This document shows positions 17,198-26,424 of a stretch of 43,312 nucleotides of DNA, in pieces. The DNA is from Pseudoalteromonas arctica. GTDB taxonomy: Bacteria; Pseudomonadota; Gammaproteobacteria; Enterobacterales; Alteromonadaceae. Within the stretch, counting starts at the first letter, position 1, and each line of letters starts with the position of its first letter. The position numbers and the translations under genes are program-made. A model generated the notes under the pieces. The model was not told the DNA's origin. It did no database searches and saw only the letters and a program-made list of their open reading frames with translations. Location of the stretch: the NCBI RefSeq assembly GCF_012927645.1, contig NZ_JABBMT010000031.1, positions 1-43,312 on the forward strand, in the 5' to 3' direction.

Positions 17198-19063
17198 TTA
17201 TTGCGAAATATTACACACTAAGCAGCGGGCATAAATGCCTTGCGGATCGTTGTAATCTTTTAGACCTTCAACCTCAGTTGTTAATTGCTTAACTAAACCA
17301 TTGATAGATGCTTGGTTTGAGAGTGCGTTTTGTAGCGTACTTTGTGAGCCAATTAGCGATCTAATCGATGCATTTCCAAAAATATCCTGCATTAACTTCT
17401 CTTCCGCCGATAGACTCTGCTTAATGGTTTTAACTTCATAAAAATCAAGCTTAGCCAGTTCAGCTGCCGCTTTGATAGCGTCTTGCTTATTGCCTAATTT
17501 GTCAACTAAGCCAAGCTCTTGCGCTTGACTTGCAATCCAAACACGGCCTTGTGCAATAGAGTTAACTTGCTCAGGGGTCATATTTCGTGCTTCACCAACA
17601 ACCTCTAAGAAGCGTTGATAAGCGTCTTCTACACTTAGTTGAATAACCTGTGCCATTTTTTCATTAAGCGGGCGAGCGATTGATAGGCCTGCCATTTCAG
17701 TTGTGGCAACGCCATCTGAATAAACACCTAATTTAGCCATGGTGTTTTCAAAGGTCATAAAGTTACCAAATACACCAATTGAACCAGTAATGGTACTCGG
17801 TGCTGCCCAAATTTCGTTAGCCGCAGAGGCAATCCAATAACCGCCAGAAGCTGCTACTGAGCTCATTGAGGCAACCACTGGTTTACCAGCTGCTTTAAGA
17901 GCAAGCACTTCAGCACGAATAACTTCAGAGGCAAACATACTGCCACCGCCTGAGTCAATACGCAGTACAACCGCTTTTACTTTATCATCTAAGCGTGCTT
18001 TACGTAGTAATGCCGCTGTAGAGTCACCACCAATTTCACCGGCTTTACGTTCGCCGTCAGAAATAGTACCGCGTGCAACCACAACAGCGACTTTTTCTGT
18101 CATTGGGTTATCAAACTCAACGGGCGGTTTAACTAATGAGAGATATTCTTTAAATGAGACTTGGTTAAAGGTTTTGCCTGTTTCTTCAGTGCCTACTAAG
18201 GCAATTAACTCTTGACGCACTTGTTGATTGGTTTTTAAAGAGTCAATCCATTGATGTTCTAATGCATATTTACCTGAATCACCATTAACTGCTTGCATTT
18301 TTGCCAGAAACACATCCATTGTTTCGTCAAAGTTTGCTTCATCAAATGGGCGAACAGCGGCAACGTCTTGTTTGTATTCTTTCCACAATGCGCTTAGCCA
18401 TACATTATTAGCTTCTTTTGCTGCGTCGGACATATCGTTACGGATAAACGGTTCAACAGCCGATTTAAATGTACCAACACGGAAAATATGCTGAGTAATG
18501 CCGAGCTTTTCAAGGGCGTCTTTGAAATACAGCGGATACATGCCAAAGCCTTGGATCTCTACACCGCCATAGGGGTGCATTGATATTTCATCAGCGTGAG
18601 CAGCAAGGTAATATTGTGCTTGTGAGTAATAATAGCCAGAGGCAATTACTTTTTTGCCGCTCGCTTTAAAACGCTCTAACGCTTGAGTGATTTGTTTTAA
18701 TTTATTTAAATGCGCGTTGGGCATTTTTTGTAAATCTAGCAAAATCACAGTAATACGTTTATCTTCAGTGGCTTGATCAATTACTTCGATAATATCATCA
18801 AGTAAAATTTCAGCTGGCTCGTCGTTGCCCTGTGTTGCATCATTGATGGCAGCTTCAATTGGATCGACGTAAACTTTTTCTTCTACGATTGGACCATTGA
18901 GGTTTAACCTGAGCACTGATGTGTCAGCAACATTGATTTCATTGTCATCGCTTGCGATTGAAACAATGAAAAGAATAACGAGTAACACAAATAAAAAATT
19001 AAGGACTAAACGACGAGAAAAGTTCATTCCTGCCCACAGTCCTTTAAATAGCTTTGTAATCAA
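17198..19063 (-). CDS. sppA: Signal peptide peptidase SppA, 67-kDa type
   Basis: 621 residues (E. coli 618). Inner-membrane protease that degrades cleaved signal peptides. One N-terminal membrane anchor at about 19-37. Two tandem peptidase S49 domains: the first carries the general-base Lys200 (VGTFKSAVEPF), the second the nucleophile Ser406 (SSVAASGGYWIASAANEIWA), the split catalytic dyad of the long form. Start is TTG with AAGGA 6 bases upstream; an ATG 12 codons in (MNFSRRL) is the alternative. The C-terminus ends in RCLVCNISQ. Followed by ansA. Confidence 0.96.
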   Translation of the reverse strand: MITKLFKGLWAGMNFSRRLVLNFLFVLLVILFIVSIASDDNEINVADTSVLRLNLNGPIVEEKVYVDPIEAAINDATQGNDEPAEILLDDIIEVIDQATEDKRITVILLDLQKMPNAHLNKLKQITQALERFKASGKKVIASGYYYSQAQYYLAAHADEISMHPYGGVEIQGFGMYPLYFKDALEKLGITQHIFRVGTFKSAVEPFIRNDMSDAAKEANNVWLSALWKEYKQDVAAVRPFDEANFDETMDVFLAKMQAVNGDSGKYALEHQWIDSLKTNQQVRQELIALVGTEETGKTFNQVSFKEYLSLVKPPVEFDNPMTEKVAVVVARGTISDGERKAGEIGGDSTAALLRKARLDDKVKAVVLRIDSGGGSMFASEVIRAEVLALKAAGKPVVASMSSVAASGGYWIASAANEIWAAPSTITGSIGVFGNFMTFENTMAKLGVYSDGVATTEMAGLSIARPLNEKMAQVIQLSVEDAYQRFLEVVGEARNMTPEQVNSIAQGRVWIASQAQELGLVDKLGNKQDAIKAAAELAKLDFYEVKTIKQSLSAEEKLMQDIFGNASIRSLIGSQSTLQNALSNQASINGLVKQLTTEVEGLKDYNDPQGIYARCLVCNISQ

Positions 19064-19281
19064 AATAAATCCTTAGTCTGGTACAACTTATATCTATCAC
19101 CATCTTAGCCCAGAATAAAAGTTATTTTAACTGTTAAATCGTAACTAAGTATTTATGAGTGAGGTTTTAACCATGAGAATGTGAAAATATTAGCTAATTT
19201 ATCGCTTTTGTTGCTTATTGCTTGCCAATCGAGCAGAATTGGCTAATGTATAGAGGTTAGACCAGTTAGTTAGGGCAGAGG

Positions 19282-21243
19282 ATGTTAGAACAACAATTAC
19301 AATTGAAACACACACAGCTACGTAACCGTTTGGTAATGGGCTCAATGCACACGGGGCTTGAAGAGGGATGGCATAACCGAAAACGCCTGCGTGCTTTTTA
19401 TGAAGCGCGCGCTAAAGGTGGTACTGCAATGCTCATTACGGGGGGCTACAGTCCTAATTTGCGTGGCAAATTAACCCCAATCTCATCGTCTTTTAATAGC
19501 TATTATGATGTGTTTAAGCACCGTGCATACACTGATGTTGTTCATCAATATGGCGGTAAGATTTGCTTACAATTATTACATGCTGGACGTTATGCGTATC
19601 ATCCATTTAATCAAGCACCCAGTGCAATTAAAGCACCTATTAACCCATATCAACCGAAAGCAATGTCGCTCAGTGCAATTAAAAAAACCATCAAAGACTT
19701 TACTCATTCCGCTTATTTAGCACAAAAGGCTGGCTACGATGGCGTTGAAGTAATGGGTTCAGAAGGTTATTTGATTAATGAGTTTATGGCACCGCATACC
19801 AATAAACGCACGGACGAATATGGTGGTAGCTTAGAAAACCGTATGCGTTTAGCGTTAGAGATTGTCAACGCGGTTCGGGCAAAAGTAAATAAAGAATTTT
19901 TAATTATCTTTCGTTTATCGGTAATGGATTTAATTCCTAATGGGTCAACACCTGAAGAGGTTACGATCCAGGCCAAAGCGTTAGAGCAGGCTGGCGTTGA
20001 TATTTTAAATACAGGCATAGGCTGGCATGAAGCACGAGTACCTACTATTGCGAGTATGGTGCCTCCGGGCGCGTTTAAAGAAGCTTCAAAACGTTTAAAA
20101 GAAGTGGTAGCGATTCCTGTTATTGCTGTAAATCGTATTAATACCCCTGAGATTGCTAATGAAATTTTAACCGCAGGAGATGCCGATCTGATCTCGATGG
20201 CACGCCCACTATTAGCCGATCCAGAATTTTTTAATAAATACCAAGCACAACAAAGTAAACACATTAATATTTGTATTGGCTGTAATCAGGGCTGTTTGGA
20301 TCATGTATTTAAAGGTAAGCGAGCAACATGTTTAGTAAATCCACAAGCGGGGTTTGAGTTGGATTATCCTCTTGAGCTGACCAACAAGGCTAAAAATGTG
20401 TTGGTTGTAGGTGCTGGGCCTGCGGGCTTATCTGCCAGTTGTTACTTAGCGCAAAAAGGCCACAAGGTAACACTGATTGATAAAAATACAGAGATGGGCG
20501 GCCAATTTAATTTAGCGATGCGTATTCCTGGTAAAGAAGATTTCAATCATACCTTGCGTTATTTTATTAATGAACTTGAACGCCTAAAGGTCACGGTAAC
20601 ACTCAATACTGCTTTTACCGATAAAATGCTTGAGCAATACGATGACGTGGTGTTTGCAACGGGTGTGCGCCCGCGTGAGGCAAACTTTACCTGCGCGGAT
20701 AATAAACGTGTTTTTTCATACGATGAAGTTATTCGTGGTGAAGTTGAATTAGGGCAATCGATTGCAATTTTAGGTGCCGGCGGCATTGGCTTTGATATGG
20801 TTGCTTTTTTAAGTGAACATAAAGATCAAAGTATTGCTGATTTTAAATCGCAGTGGGGAATTGAGTGTCAGCCAAGTCCAGATAAAGATAATCGTCAATT
20901 GTTTATGCTAAAACGCAGTGCCGGGCGTTTTGGCAGTGAGCTTGGTAAAACAACGGGCTGGATACATCGTCAAGTTGCAAAGCAACATGGTGTAAAACAG
21001 ATCGCTGATTGTCAGTATCATCATTTTGATCAGCAAGGTCTAAAAATTACTGTGGCAGGAGAGGAGCAGGTGCTACCTGCTGATACAGTGATCGCCTGCA
21101 TCGGGCAAGTCTCTAATAACGAATTAATGTCGGGATTAATCGATAAGCCTAAAGTACATGTAATTGGCGGGGCCAAATTAGCATCAGCAATTGACGCAAA
21201 ACGGGCTATTTATGAAGCGCTTCAGGTCGCGCGTAAAATTTAA
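19282..21243 (+). CDS. fadH: NADPH-dependent 2,4-dienoyl-CoA reductase
   Basis: 653 residues (E. coli FadH 672). It reduces 2,4-dienoyl-CoA from unsaturated fatty acids so that beta-oxidation can proceed. N-terminal FMN TIM barrel of the Old Yellow Enzyme family (1-330; GYDGVEVMGSEGYLINEFM, GWHEARVPTIASMVP). A 4Fe-4S motif CIGCNQGCLD...RATCLVNP follows at about 333-355. Next come an FAD domain (VLVVGAGPAGLSASCYLAQKG) and an NADP domain (AILGAGGIGFDM). The start has AGGGCAGAGG just upstream. It could work with the acyl-CoA synthetase at 4484, though not linked to it. Confidence 0.95.
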   Translation: MLEQQLQLKHTQLRNRLVMGSMHTGLEEGWHNRKRLRAFYEARAKGGTAMLITGGYSPNLRGKLTPISSSFNSYYDVFKHRAYTDVVHQYGGKICLQLLHAGRYAYHPFNQAPSAIKAPINPYQPKAMSLSAIKKTIKDFTHSAYLAQKAGYDGVEVMGSEGYLINEFMAPHTNKRTDEYGGSLENRMRLALEIVNAVRAKVNKEFLIIFRLSVMDLIPNGSTPEEVTIQAKALEQAGVDILNTGIGWHEARVPTIASMVPPGAFKEASKRLKEVVAIPVIAVNRINTPEIANEILTAGDADLISMARPLLADPEFFNKYQAQQSKHINICIGCNQGCLDHVFKGKRATCLVNPQAGFELDYPLELTNKAKNVLVVGAGPAGLSASCYLAQKGHKVTLIDKNTEMGGQFNLAMRIPGKEDFNHTLRYFINELERLKVTVTLNTAFTDKMLEQYDDVVFATGVRPREANFTCADNKRVFSYDEVIRGEVELGQSIAILGAGGIGFDMVAFLSEHKDQSIADFKSQWGIECQPSPDKDNRQLFMLKRSAGRFGSELGKTTGWIHRQVAKQHGVKQIADCQYHHFDQQGLKITVAGEEQVLPADTVIACIGQVSNNELMSGLIDKPKVHVIGGAKLASAIDAKRAIYEALQVARKI

Positions 21244-21358
21244 CTGAAATATACTTCCTTTATGAAAAGGGTAAACCGTCCATTTCGAATAATGGCATTG
21301 AGTTTTCAGCAATCTCTATCAATGTTATGCTAGTTTCTTTTTAAATTAGAGAATCGTT

Positions 21359-21907
21359 ATGGACGCTATTGAGCTTTTATTGACTCGTCAGTCAGATCCT
21401 CGACTGATTGCACCAGCCCCAAACAATAGTCAACTTGATATTATTAAACAAGCAGCACTTCGTGTGCCTGATCATGGTTGCCTTGCACCTTGGCAGTTTA
21501 TTGTTGTCGCAGAAGATGCGCGTGAACGACTCGGCGAAATTTATTATCAAAGTGCTGTTGCAGAACAACAAGATGAAAAAGTAATTAATCGTGCCAAGGA
21601 ATTACCACTGCGTGCGCCTATGATCATCATCGCCATTGCAAAGTATCAAGTGCACCCAAAAGTACCGCGCATAGAACAACTACAAAGCGCAGGTTGTGCT
21701 GTGTTAGCTATGCAACAAGCAGCTTTTGCACAAGGACTTGGTGGTGTATGGCGTACTGGTTACTTTGCACAAAGCGAGGCGGTGAAAGCGGCGTTAAATC
21801 TTGGTAATGAAGATGAGATTGTCGGTTATTTGTATTTAGGCACTCCAGAAGTGGATTGTAAGAAGGCTGTTCGTCATAAGTCAGAACACTTTTTCACAAA
21901 CTTATAG
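21359..21907 (+). CDS. ydjA: Nitroreductase-family protein, YdjA-like
   Basis: 182 residues (E. coli YdjA 183). A small FMN nitroreductase-fold protein. Conserved stretches: VPDHGCLAPWQFIVV, RAPMIIIAIAKY, KVPRIEQLQSAGCAVLAMQQAAFAQGLGGVWRTG, GYLYLGTPE. Physiological substrate unknown; the E. coli homolog is a minimal oxidoreductase with weak activity. In E. coli ydjA also lies beside sppA-ansA, so the neighbourhood is conserved. Confidence 0.92.
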   Translation: MDAIELLLTRQSDPRLIAPAPNNSQLDIIKQAALRVPDHGCLAPWQFIVVAEDARERLGEIYYQSAVAEQQDEKVINRAKELPLRAPMIIIAIAKYQVHPKVPRIEQLQSAGCAVLAMQQAAFAQGLGGVWRTGYFAQSEAVKAALNLGNEDEIVGYLYLGTPEVDCKKAVRHKSEHFFTNL

Positions 21908-22108
21908 TTGCCAAAACGTAATTAATTGGAACTTTATCGTCTTATTTCAGTCGGAGTGCATTAAGGCTACCTTTGTTATTATTATCAGGTAGCTTGGCTG
22001 TCTGAAGCGCTTGGATGCAATAACCCTTATACAACGGTTTGTTATTCTTCAGCAGTTTGTTAATGTATGGAATGTCTTAATTAGAATAACAACAAAAAGA
22101 CGAGGATA

Positions 22109-22486
22109 ATGGGAAATTTATTTTTACGTGAAAAAGAAAAATGGTTAACGTGGTCTTTATGGGGCTTCGTTGGTGCGGCTATCACTCTTTACACTGCATT
22201 TAGTACACAGACTCCTCATTTAATCGCGATCTCATCAACTGCTAGTGTAGTTATCTTAGCGTGGTGGATGCAACGCACAAGACGATTTGATTTTGGCAGA
22301 GCGTTTAAAGTGTGTAGTTATGTATTGTTTGTGAGTATTTTACCCACCTTTATATTGGTACTTGTACCAAGTGATGAGCTTAACCGCTTTGATTTAATCT
22401 TCCAGAGTTTAAGTTTTATAACTTTTAGCTTATTAGTCTGCTTGGTATGTTCGTGGCTAGCAAAACGTCCAAAACAGTATTATTGA
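22109..22486 (+). CDS. Small four-helix membrane protein, unknown function
   Basis: 125 residues with four hydrophobic segments (about 14-32, 36-53, 70-86, 98-116) and a charged N-terminus (REKEKW). GAGGATA precedes the ATG. I do not recognise the family. It lies between ydjA and the tRNA-Ser promoter. No motif suggests transport or catalysis. The 201 bases upstream hold no gene. Confidence 0.7.
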   Translation: MGNLFLREKEKWLTWSLWGFVGAAITLYTAFSTQTPHLIAISSTASVVILAWWMQRTRRFDFGRAFKVCSYVLFVSILPTFILVLVPSDELNRFDLIFQSLSFITFSLLVCLVCSWLAKRPKQYY

Positions 22487-22547
22487 TGTGTTTTTAAGCG
22501 CTTTGAGTAGTTGTAACGATTAATTTAAACTTTTTTACTTTTAGGGC

Positions 22548-22576
22548 TTTACAAAAAGGCAAGTAACCCCTATTAT
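22548..22576 (+). promoter_or_regulatory. Promoter of tRNA-Ser
   Basis: TTTACA (22548-22553), 17-bp spacer, TATTAT (22571-22576), then the GC-rich discriminator CCGCGCC, typical of stringently controlled stable RNA promoters. The start point would be a few bases before the tRNA. Confidence 0.75.
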
Positions 22577-22587
22577 CCGCGCCGTAC

Positions 22588-22678
22588 GGAGAGATGGCAG
22601 AGTGGTCGAATGCACCGGTCTTGAAAACCGGCAGGGGTTTATAGCCCCTCTAGGGTTCAAATCCCTATCTCTCCACCA
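22588..22678 (+). tRNA. serT: tRNA-Ser (anticodon UGA)
   Basis: Complete 91-nt cloverleaf with encoded CCA. Acceptor GGAGAGA/TCTCTCC; anticodon stem CCGGT/ACCGG with loop CTTGAAA (anticodon TGA, reads UCN). A long class II variable arm (AGGGG...GCCCCT) and T arm TAGGG-TTCAAAT-CCCTA mark it as serine. The discriminator base before CCA reads A, where the serine tRNAs I know from E. coli have G. A terminator follows after 5 bases. Confidence 0.97.
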
Positions 22679-22683
22679 TATTT

Positions 22684-22710
22684 AAAAAGCCGCCTTATGG
22701 GCGGCTTTTT
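22684..22710 (+). terminator. Terminator after tRNA-Ser
   Basis: AAAAAGCCGCC-TTATG-GGCGGCTTTTT. The next gene starts only 17 bases after it. Confidence 0.93.
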
Positions 22711-22727
22711 GCTATCTGGAGTTTAAG

Positions 22728-23114
22728 ATGTCACAACAAAATCAATTAAACACCACACAACGGGTGCTAAAACACGTACTGTTATGGTCGGTGTTTGGCT
22801 ACTGTTATCACAGTGCTATTAATTTACTCGTTAAAATGGCGATGGATGCACAACCAGAGCATATATTAGTCACAGCTTTGCTTTATTGCCTAGGTTTTAA
22901 TCTATTGGTTGGGCATTTAATTACCAAATATGATAAATACTGGCCAGAAATTGCGGCAATATTTATTGCTTGTATCGGTTTGTTAGTCGTGCCGGTGTTG
23001 TTAGTTGGTACGCAGGCAATACTGAGTCGTCCATTACTTGCTGGTATTTTAATCAGCTTGCCAATCTTGACTTTTGCTGTGCGCTTAATAAAGCGAAAAC
23101 TCACTAAAAACTAG
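22728..23114 (+). CDS. Small membrane protein, unknown function
   Basis: 128 residues with about four hydrophobic segments (16-35, 45-64, 70-90, 96-115) and a lysine-rich tail. TGGAG lies 7 bases before the ATG. I do not recognise the family; it is similar in size and layout, but not obviously in sequence, to the protein on the other side of the tRNA. The tRNA terminator ends 17 bases upstream, leaving no room for a separate promoter after it. A terminator follows. Confidence 0.65.
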   Translation: MSQQNQLNTTQRVLKHVLLWSVFGYCYHSAINLLVKMAMDAQPEHILVTALLYCLGFNLLVGHLITKYDKYWPEIAAIFIACIGLLVVPVLLVGTQAILSRPLLAGILISLPILTFAVRLIKRKLTKN

Positions 23115-23122
23115 CTCTAATG

Positions 23123-23144
23123 AAGCCCAAAAGGGCTTTTTTTT
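23123..23144 (+). terminator. Terminator after the small membrane protein gene
   Basis: AAGCCC-AAAA-GGGCTT followed by six more T, 8 bases past the stop. Confidence 0.92.
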
Positions 23145-23218
23145 ATGATAGCATAGGCGCGTCTTTTAACTGATACCAGCGTTATTAAGCTTGGTATAAA
23201 CAAAACGTGAAACACATT

Positions 23219-23836
23219 ATGTCAGATAATTTTACTACAGATGCTGAAAAAGCAAGTTACGGTATTGGCCTACAGATGGGTGAGCAACTTAAAGCTAACC
23301 CTTTCGAAGGTTTGAACTTAAATTCAGTATTTGCAGGCATGAAAGATGCGTATGTAGGCGGCGATTTCCAAGTTGAGATCCCTGAGATCCAAGCTGCATT
23401 CGAAAAAATCAACACTGAAATCCAAACGCGTCGTGAAGAAGAAGCGAAAGTACTTGCTGCTGAAGGCATTGCATTTTTAGAAGAAAATGCAAAACGTGCT
23501 GAAATCACAGTGACTGAATCAGGTCTTCAATATGAAGTACTAGTAACAGGTGAAGGCAAAAAGCCAACAGCTGAGTCAACAGTGCGTGTTGATTACCACG
23601 GTACACTTATCAACGGCACTGTATTTGACAGCTCTTATGAGCGTGGCCAACCTGCAGAGTTTCCAGTTGGCGGTGTGATCAAAGGCTGGACTGAAGCATT
23701 ACAAATGATGCCTGAAGGCACTAAATGGCGTATCTATGTTCCTCATGAGCTTGCTTATGGAGAACGTGGTGCCGGTGCTGCAATTGCACCATTCTCAACA
23801 CTGGTCTTTGACGTTGAGCTACACGAAATTCTTTAA
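23219..23836 (+). CDS. fklB: FKBP-type peptidyl-prolyl cis-trans isomerase FklB
   Basis: 205 residues from the ATG at 23219 (E. coli FklB 206); an upstream in-frame GTG at 23207 is the alternative, and neither has a strong Shine-Dalgarno. The N-terminal dimerisation domain begins EKASYGIGLQMGEQL. The C-terminal FKBP domain (about 110-205) has VRVDYHGTLINGTVFDSSYERG, FPVGGVIKGWTEALQMMPEG and AYGERGAGAAIAPFSTLVFDVEL. No signal peptide, so cytoplasmic, unlike FkpA. Closed by a bidirectional terminator. Confidence 0.94.
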   Translation: MSDNFTTDAEKASYGIGLQMGEQLKANPFEGLNLNSVFAGMKDAYVGGDFQVEIPEIQAAFEKINTEIQTRREEEAKVLAAEGIAFLEENAKRAEITVTESGLQYEVLVTGEGKKPTAESTVRVDYHGTLINGTVFDSSYERGQPAEFPVGGVIKGWTEALQMMPEGTKWRIYVPHELAYGERGAGAAIAPFSTLVFDVELHEIL

Positions 23837-23852
23837 TTAGAAATTGAGTAAT

Positions 23853-23888
23853 AAAAAGCCGCGCTAATAATTATTAGCGCGGCTTTTT
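23853..23888. terminator. Bidirectional terminator between fklB and the TonB receptor gene
   Basis: A perfect palindrome of two 18-base arms, AAAAAGCCGCGCTAATAA and its complement, ending in T-runs both ways. Confidence 0.95.
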
Positions 23889-23906
23889 TATGATTATTTA
23901 TTGGGA

Positions 23907-26276
23907 TCAGAAATAACCACGTAGACCAATTCTAAAGTTGCGCCCAGGCAATGGTGCTTTATCTTTAATAAATGAACTATGAACAAAACCCAGTTCATCA
24001 GTAATATTATCTACGTTGATATAAAACTGCGTATCGACAGGGCCGACAGTTAATTGGTAATTTGCTTGCGCATCAAACAGTGTATAGCCCTCAGTTGCTG
24101 TTTCATAAGCCGTAATATCACGTTGTTCAAAGTAGTGTGTGCCCGTAAAGCTGAACTGCCAATCACTGATATTATACTGTAATTCTGAACCTAACTTATT
24201 TGCCGGAATACGCGGTAAATACCCTTCATCATCTGCCAGTTTTGCTGTGGTTGAGTCACCAAATACTTTTACCATCGCATTCGAATTTAATTTATAATGT
24301 GCGTCAAATTCAATGCCGTATAATTTCGCATCTTTACTGACAAATTGATAAACAGCCATACCATCATCATGGTCTGGCTCTGCAGCTTCAAGGCCGTGCT
24401 CTTCATCAAACACTAACCCCGTGTTTTGCTGATAGTAAAAATTGGCAATGTCGTTATAGAAAAAGTTAACAGTATAACCAAAATCGCCACTAAAGCGTCT
24501 AAAGCCAAAATCAATATTGGTTGATGTTTCTTGTTTGATATTTTCAGGTTCGAAGTGAATTTCACCGTCTTCTATCGCGTAGCCTAAACCAAGCTCATAG
24601 GTGCCCGTTGCAATATGGATACCATTTGATAATAGCTCGGCTGATAACGGTGCGCGTTCAGAGTGTGACACGCTCAGCGCAATACTTTGTCCGGGTGTAT
24701 ATTGCCAAATAGTGCCTGCTGAAGCGCTTAGATTAGTAAAGCTTTTACTGTAAGCCGTTATTTCATTGACGTGTTCATCAGTATGATCATGGTCATGTGC
24801 TGCAGCACCGACATTACTATCAATATTATAATCTTCAATGCGCGCACCTAATTCTAATGTCACGTCACCAAACTGTTGTTCTTCTAAGATAAATAATGCA
24901 TGAGTAGTGGTTTTGCTAGCGGGTGTGAAGGCTTCTTCACCATCGGCATCATAATCAGAGTCACTAAAATGATAACCAGCCATACCATGCCAGTTACCTA
25001 GTTTGTGCTCGATATTTAAACGTGCTTCAGTGGTTTCATTACTAAAGATAGTACCGATGGCACCATCTTCAATTTCAGCATGGCGATAATCAGTGTAACC
25101 TAGACGTAAATTAATGGTTTCAATCCAGTTGTTGTGTAATGCATAGCTCATCAAAGCTTGCCAGCGATCTTGTTCTACACGCGCATAAACGGCTTCTTCG
25201 CCTTCATCATGGTCGTGTTCGTGATCATGGCCATGTTTATGGCTATGTGCTGGAATACCGTAGTCGGTTTCAATACGGCCATAAGAGACACCTAGCGTTA
25301 AATGCTCACCTACATAGCTAGTACCAAAGTTAACGGTTTCGCTATCAATAAAGGTATTTTTTACCGAGGTTGCTGTTTCATGCTCTTCGTCGTGATGACC
25401 CTCATGATCGTCGTGCTCTCCTTCAGGTAAGTTAAAACGCGGAGTTTGGTAGTCATCACCAGTGCGTTTGGTAGCATCAAAATGGAAGTTAAAGTTGTTA
25501 TGGCCAGTCTCAAGTTTGGCAGCATAGGTGTTGGCATTTGATACTGTATCGTGGCTGTACTCAACTGCGCCGGATAGTTGCTCAATGTTATCAGTAGGGA
25601 TACGGTTATCAACCACGTTAACAACACCGCCGATTGCACCAGAGCCATACAGCAGCGTAGCTGGACCACGCAAAACTTCAATTTGTTCAGCAGCTAGGCT
25701 GTCATTCGATGTTGCGTGATCAGGGCCAATACGTGACGCATCGCTGCTGTCTAAGCCATTTTGAGTGATTTTAACGCGGGGGCCATCTAGGCCACGGATT
25801 ATAGGGCTTGAAGAAACAGGGCCAAAATAGCTGGCATTAACACCAGCAAGGCCTTTAAGAGTTTCGCCTAATGTGGGTTTTGCTTTATTGCGTAGTTCAT
25901 CACCAGTGAGCACACTCACTGGTGAAATCATCTCTAAGCTATTTTTATGCAGGGCAGAGGCGTACACAACGACTGATTCAACTGACGTAGGTACAAGTGT
26001 TATATTTAGTTCTGAACTGGCTTCAGTTACTTGAACTCTAGCATCAACATAATTATTTTTACTAATATGTAACTGACTATTCGCATCGATATTAATATGA
26101 AATTGGCCATTGTTGTCAGTCTTTATTGATTGTGCTTTACCGTGTACATGGACGTCAGCTTGGCTGATCGGCTGATTTTTATCATCTAAAACTTGCCCTG
26201 TGACTACAGCGGCATTAGCAGAAAAAGAACTAAAAGCAGTGATAATTGCAGTTGAAATTAATGAATGTCGGATCAT
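23907..26276 (-). CDS. TonB-dependent outer-membrane receptor, probably for zinc
   Basis: 789 residues. Signal peptide 1-22 (ends SANA). A carboxypeptidase-regulatory-like domain (about 23-95; GQVLDDKNQPISQADVHV) precedes the plug (about 118-230; GPRVKITQNGLD, EQIEVLRGPATLLYGSGAIGGVVN) and a 22-strand-type barrel ending in aromatic F. Predicted loops are His/Asp/Glu-rich at about 282-300 (EHDDHEGHHDEEHE), 342-358 (HSHKHGHDHEHDHDEG), 489-500 (HDHDHTDEH) and 626-636. Neisseria ZnuD has similar His-rich loops. Two Zur-like operators upstream support zinc uptake; the metal is inferred. Transcribed alone. Confidence 0.9.
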   Translation of the reverse strand: MIRHSLISTAIITAFSSFSANAAVVTGQVLDDKNQPISQADVHVHGKAQSIKTDNNGQFHINIDANSQLHISKNNYVDARVQVTEASSELNITLVPTSVESVVVYASALHKNSLEMISPVSVLTGDELRNKAKPTLGETLKGLAGVNASYFGPVSSSPIIRGLDGPRVKITQNGLDSSDASRIGPDHATSNDSLAAEQIEVLRGPATLLYGSGAIGGVVNVVDNRIPTDNIEQLSGAVEYSHDTVSNANTYAAKLETGHNNFNFHFDATKRTGDDYQTPRFNLPEGEHDDHEGHHDEEHETATSVKNTFIDSETVNFGTSYVGEHLTLGVSYGRIETDYGIPAHSHKHGHDHEHDHDEGEEAVYARVEQDRWQALMSYALHNNWIETINLRLGYTDYRHAEIEDGAIGTIFSNETTEARLNIEHKLGNWHGMAGYHFSDSDYDADGEEAFTPASKTTTHALFILEEQQFGDVTLELGARIEDYNIDSNVGAAAHDHDHTDEHVNEITAYSKSFTNLSASAGTIWQYTPGQSIALSVSHSERAPLSAELLSNGIHIATGTYELGLGYAIEDGEIHFEPENIKQETSTNIDFGFRRFSGDFGYTVNFFYNDIANFYYQQNTGLVFDEEHGLEAAEPDHDDGMAVYQFVSKDAKLYGIEFDAHYKLNSNAMVKVFGDSTTAKLADDEGYLPRIPANKLGSELQYNISDWQFSFTGTHYFEQRDITAYETATEGYTLFDAQANYQLTVGPVDTQFYINVDNITDELGFVHSSFIKDKAPLPGRNFRIGLRGYF

Positions 26277-26301
26277 GATTACTACATCGTGGTTATTATG
26301 T

Positions 26302-26318
26302 TGTGATATAATATAACA
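26302..26318. promoter_or_regulatory. Zur-like operator 1
   Basis: TGTGATATAATATAACA, an AT-rich dyad 26 bases upstream of the receptor start. It resembles the E. coli znu operator (TGTGATATTATAACA) with two extra central bases, so the match is imperfect. Confidence 0.5.
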
Positions 26319-26340
26319 CTATCATTTGTGCTGTTCAATA

Positions 26341-26358
26341 ATGTTATACCATAACTTT
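26341..26358. promoter_or_regulatory. Zur-like operator 2
   Basis: ATGTTATACCATAACTTT contains the perfect dyad GTTAT-ACC-ATAAC (26343-26355), close to the gammaproteobacterial Zur consensus TGTTATA-TATAACA, 65 bases upstream of the receptor start. Confidence 0.55.
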
Positions 26359-26424
26359 AAAATAAACGTGCTTGTACCAAATGAGCTATACTAATGAGCA
26401 GTAATAGTGAGACTGGTGAATGTT

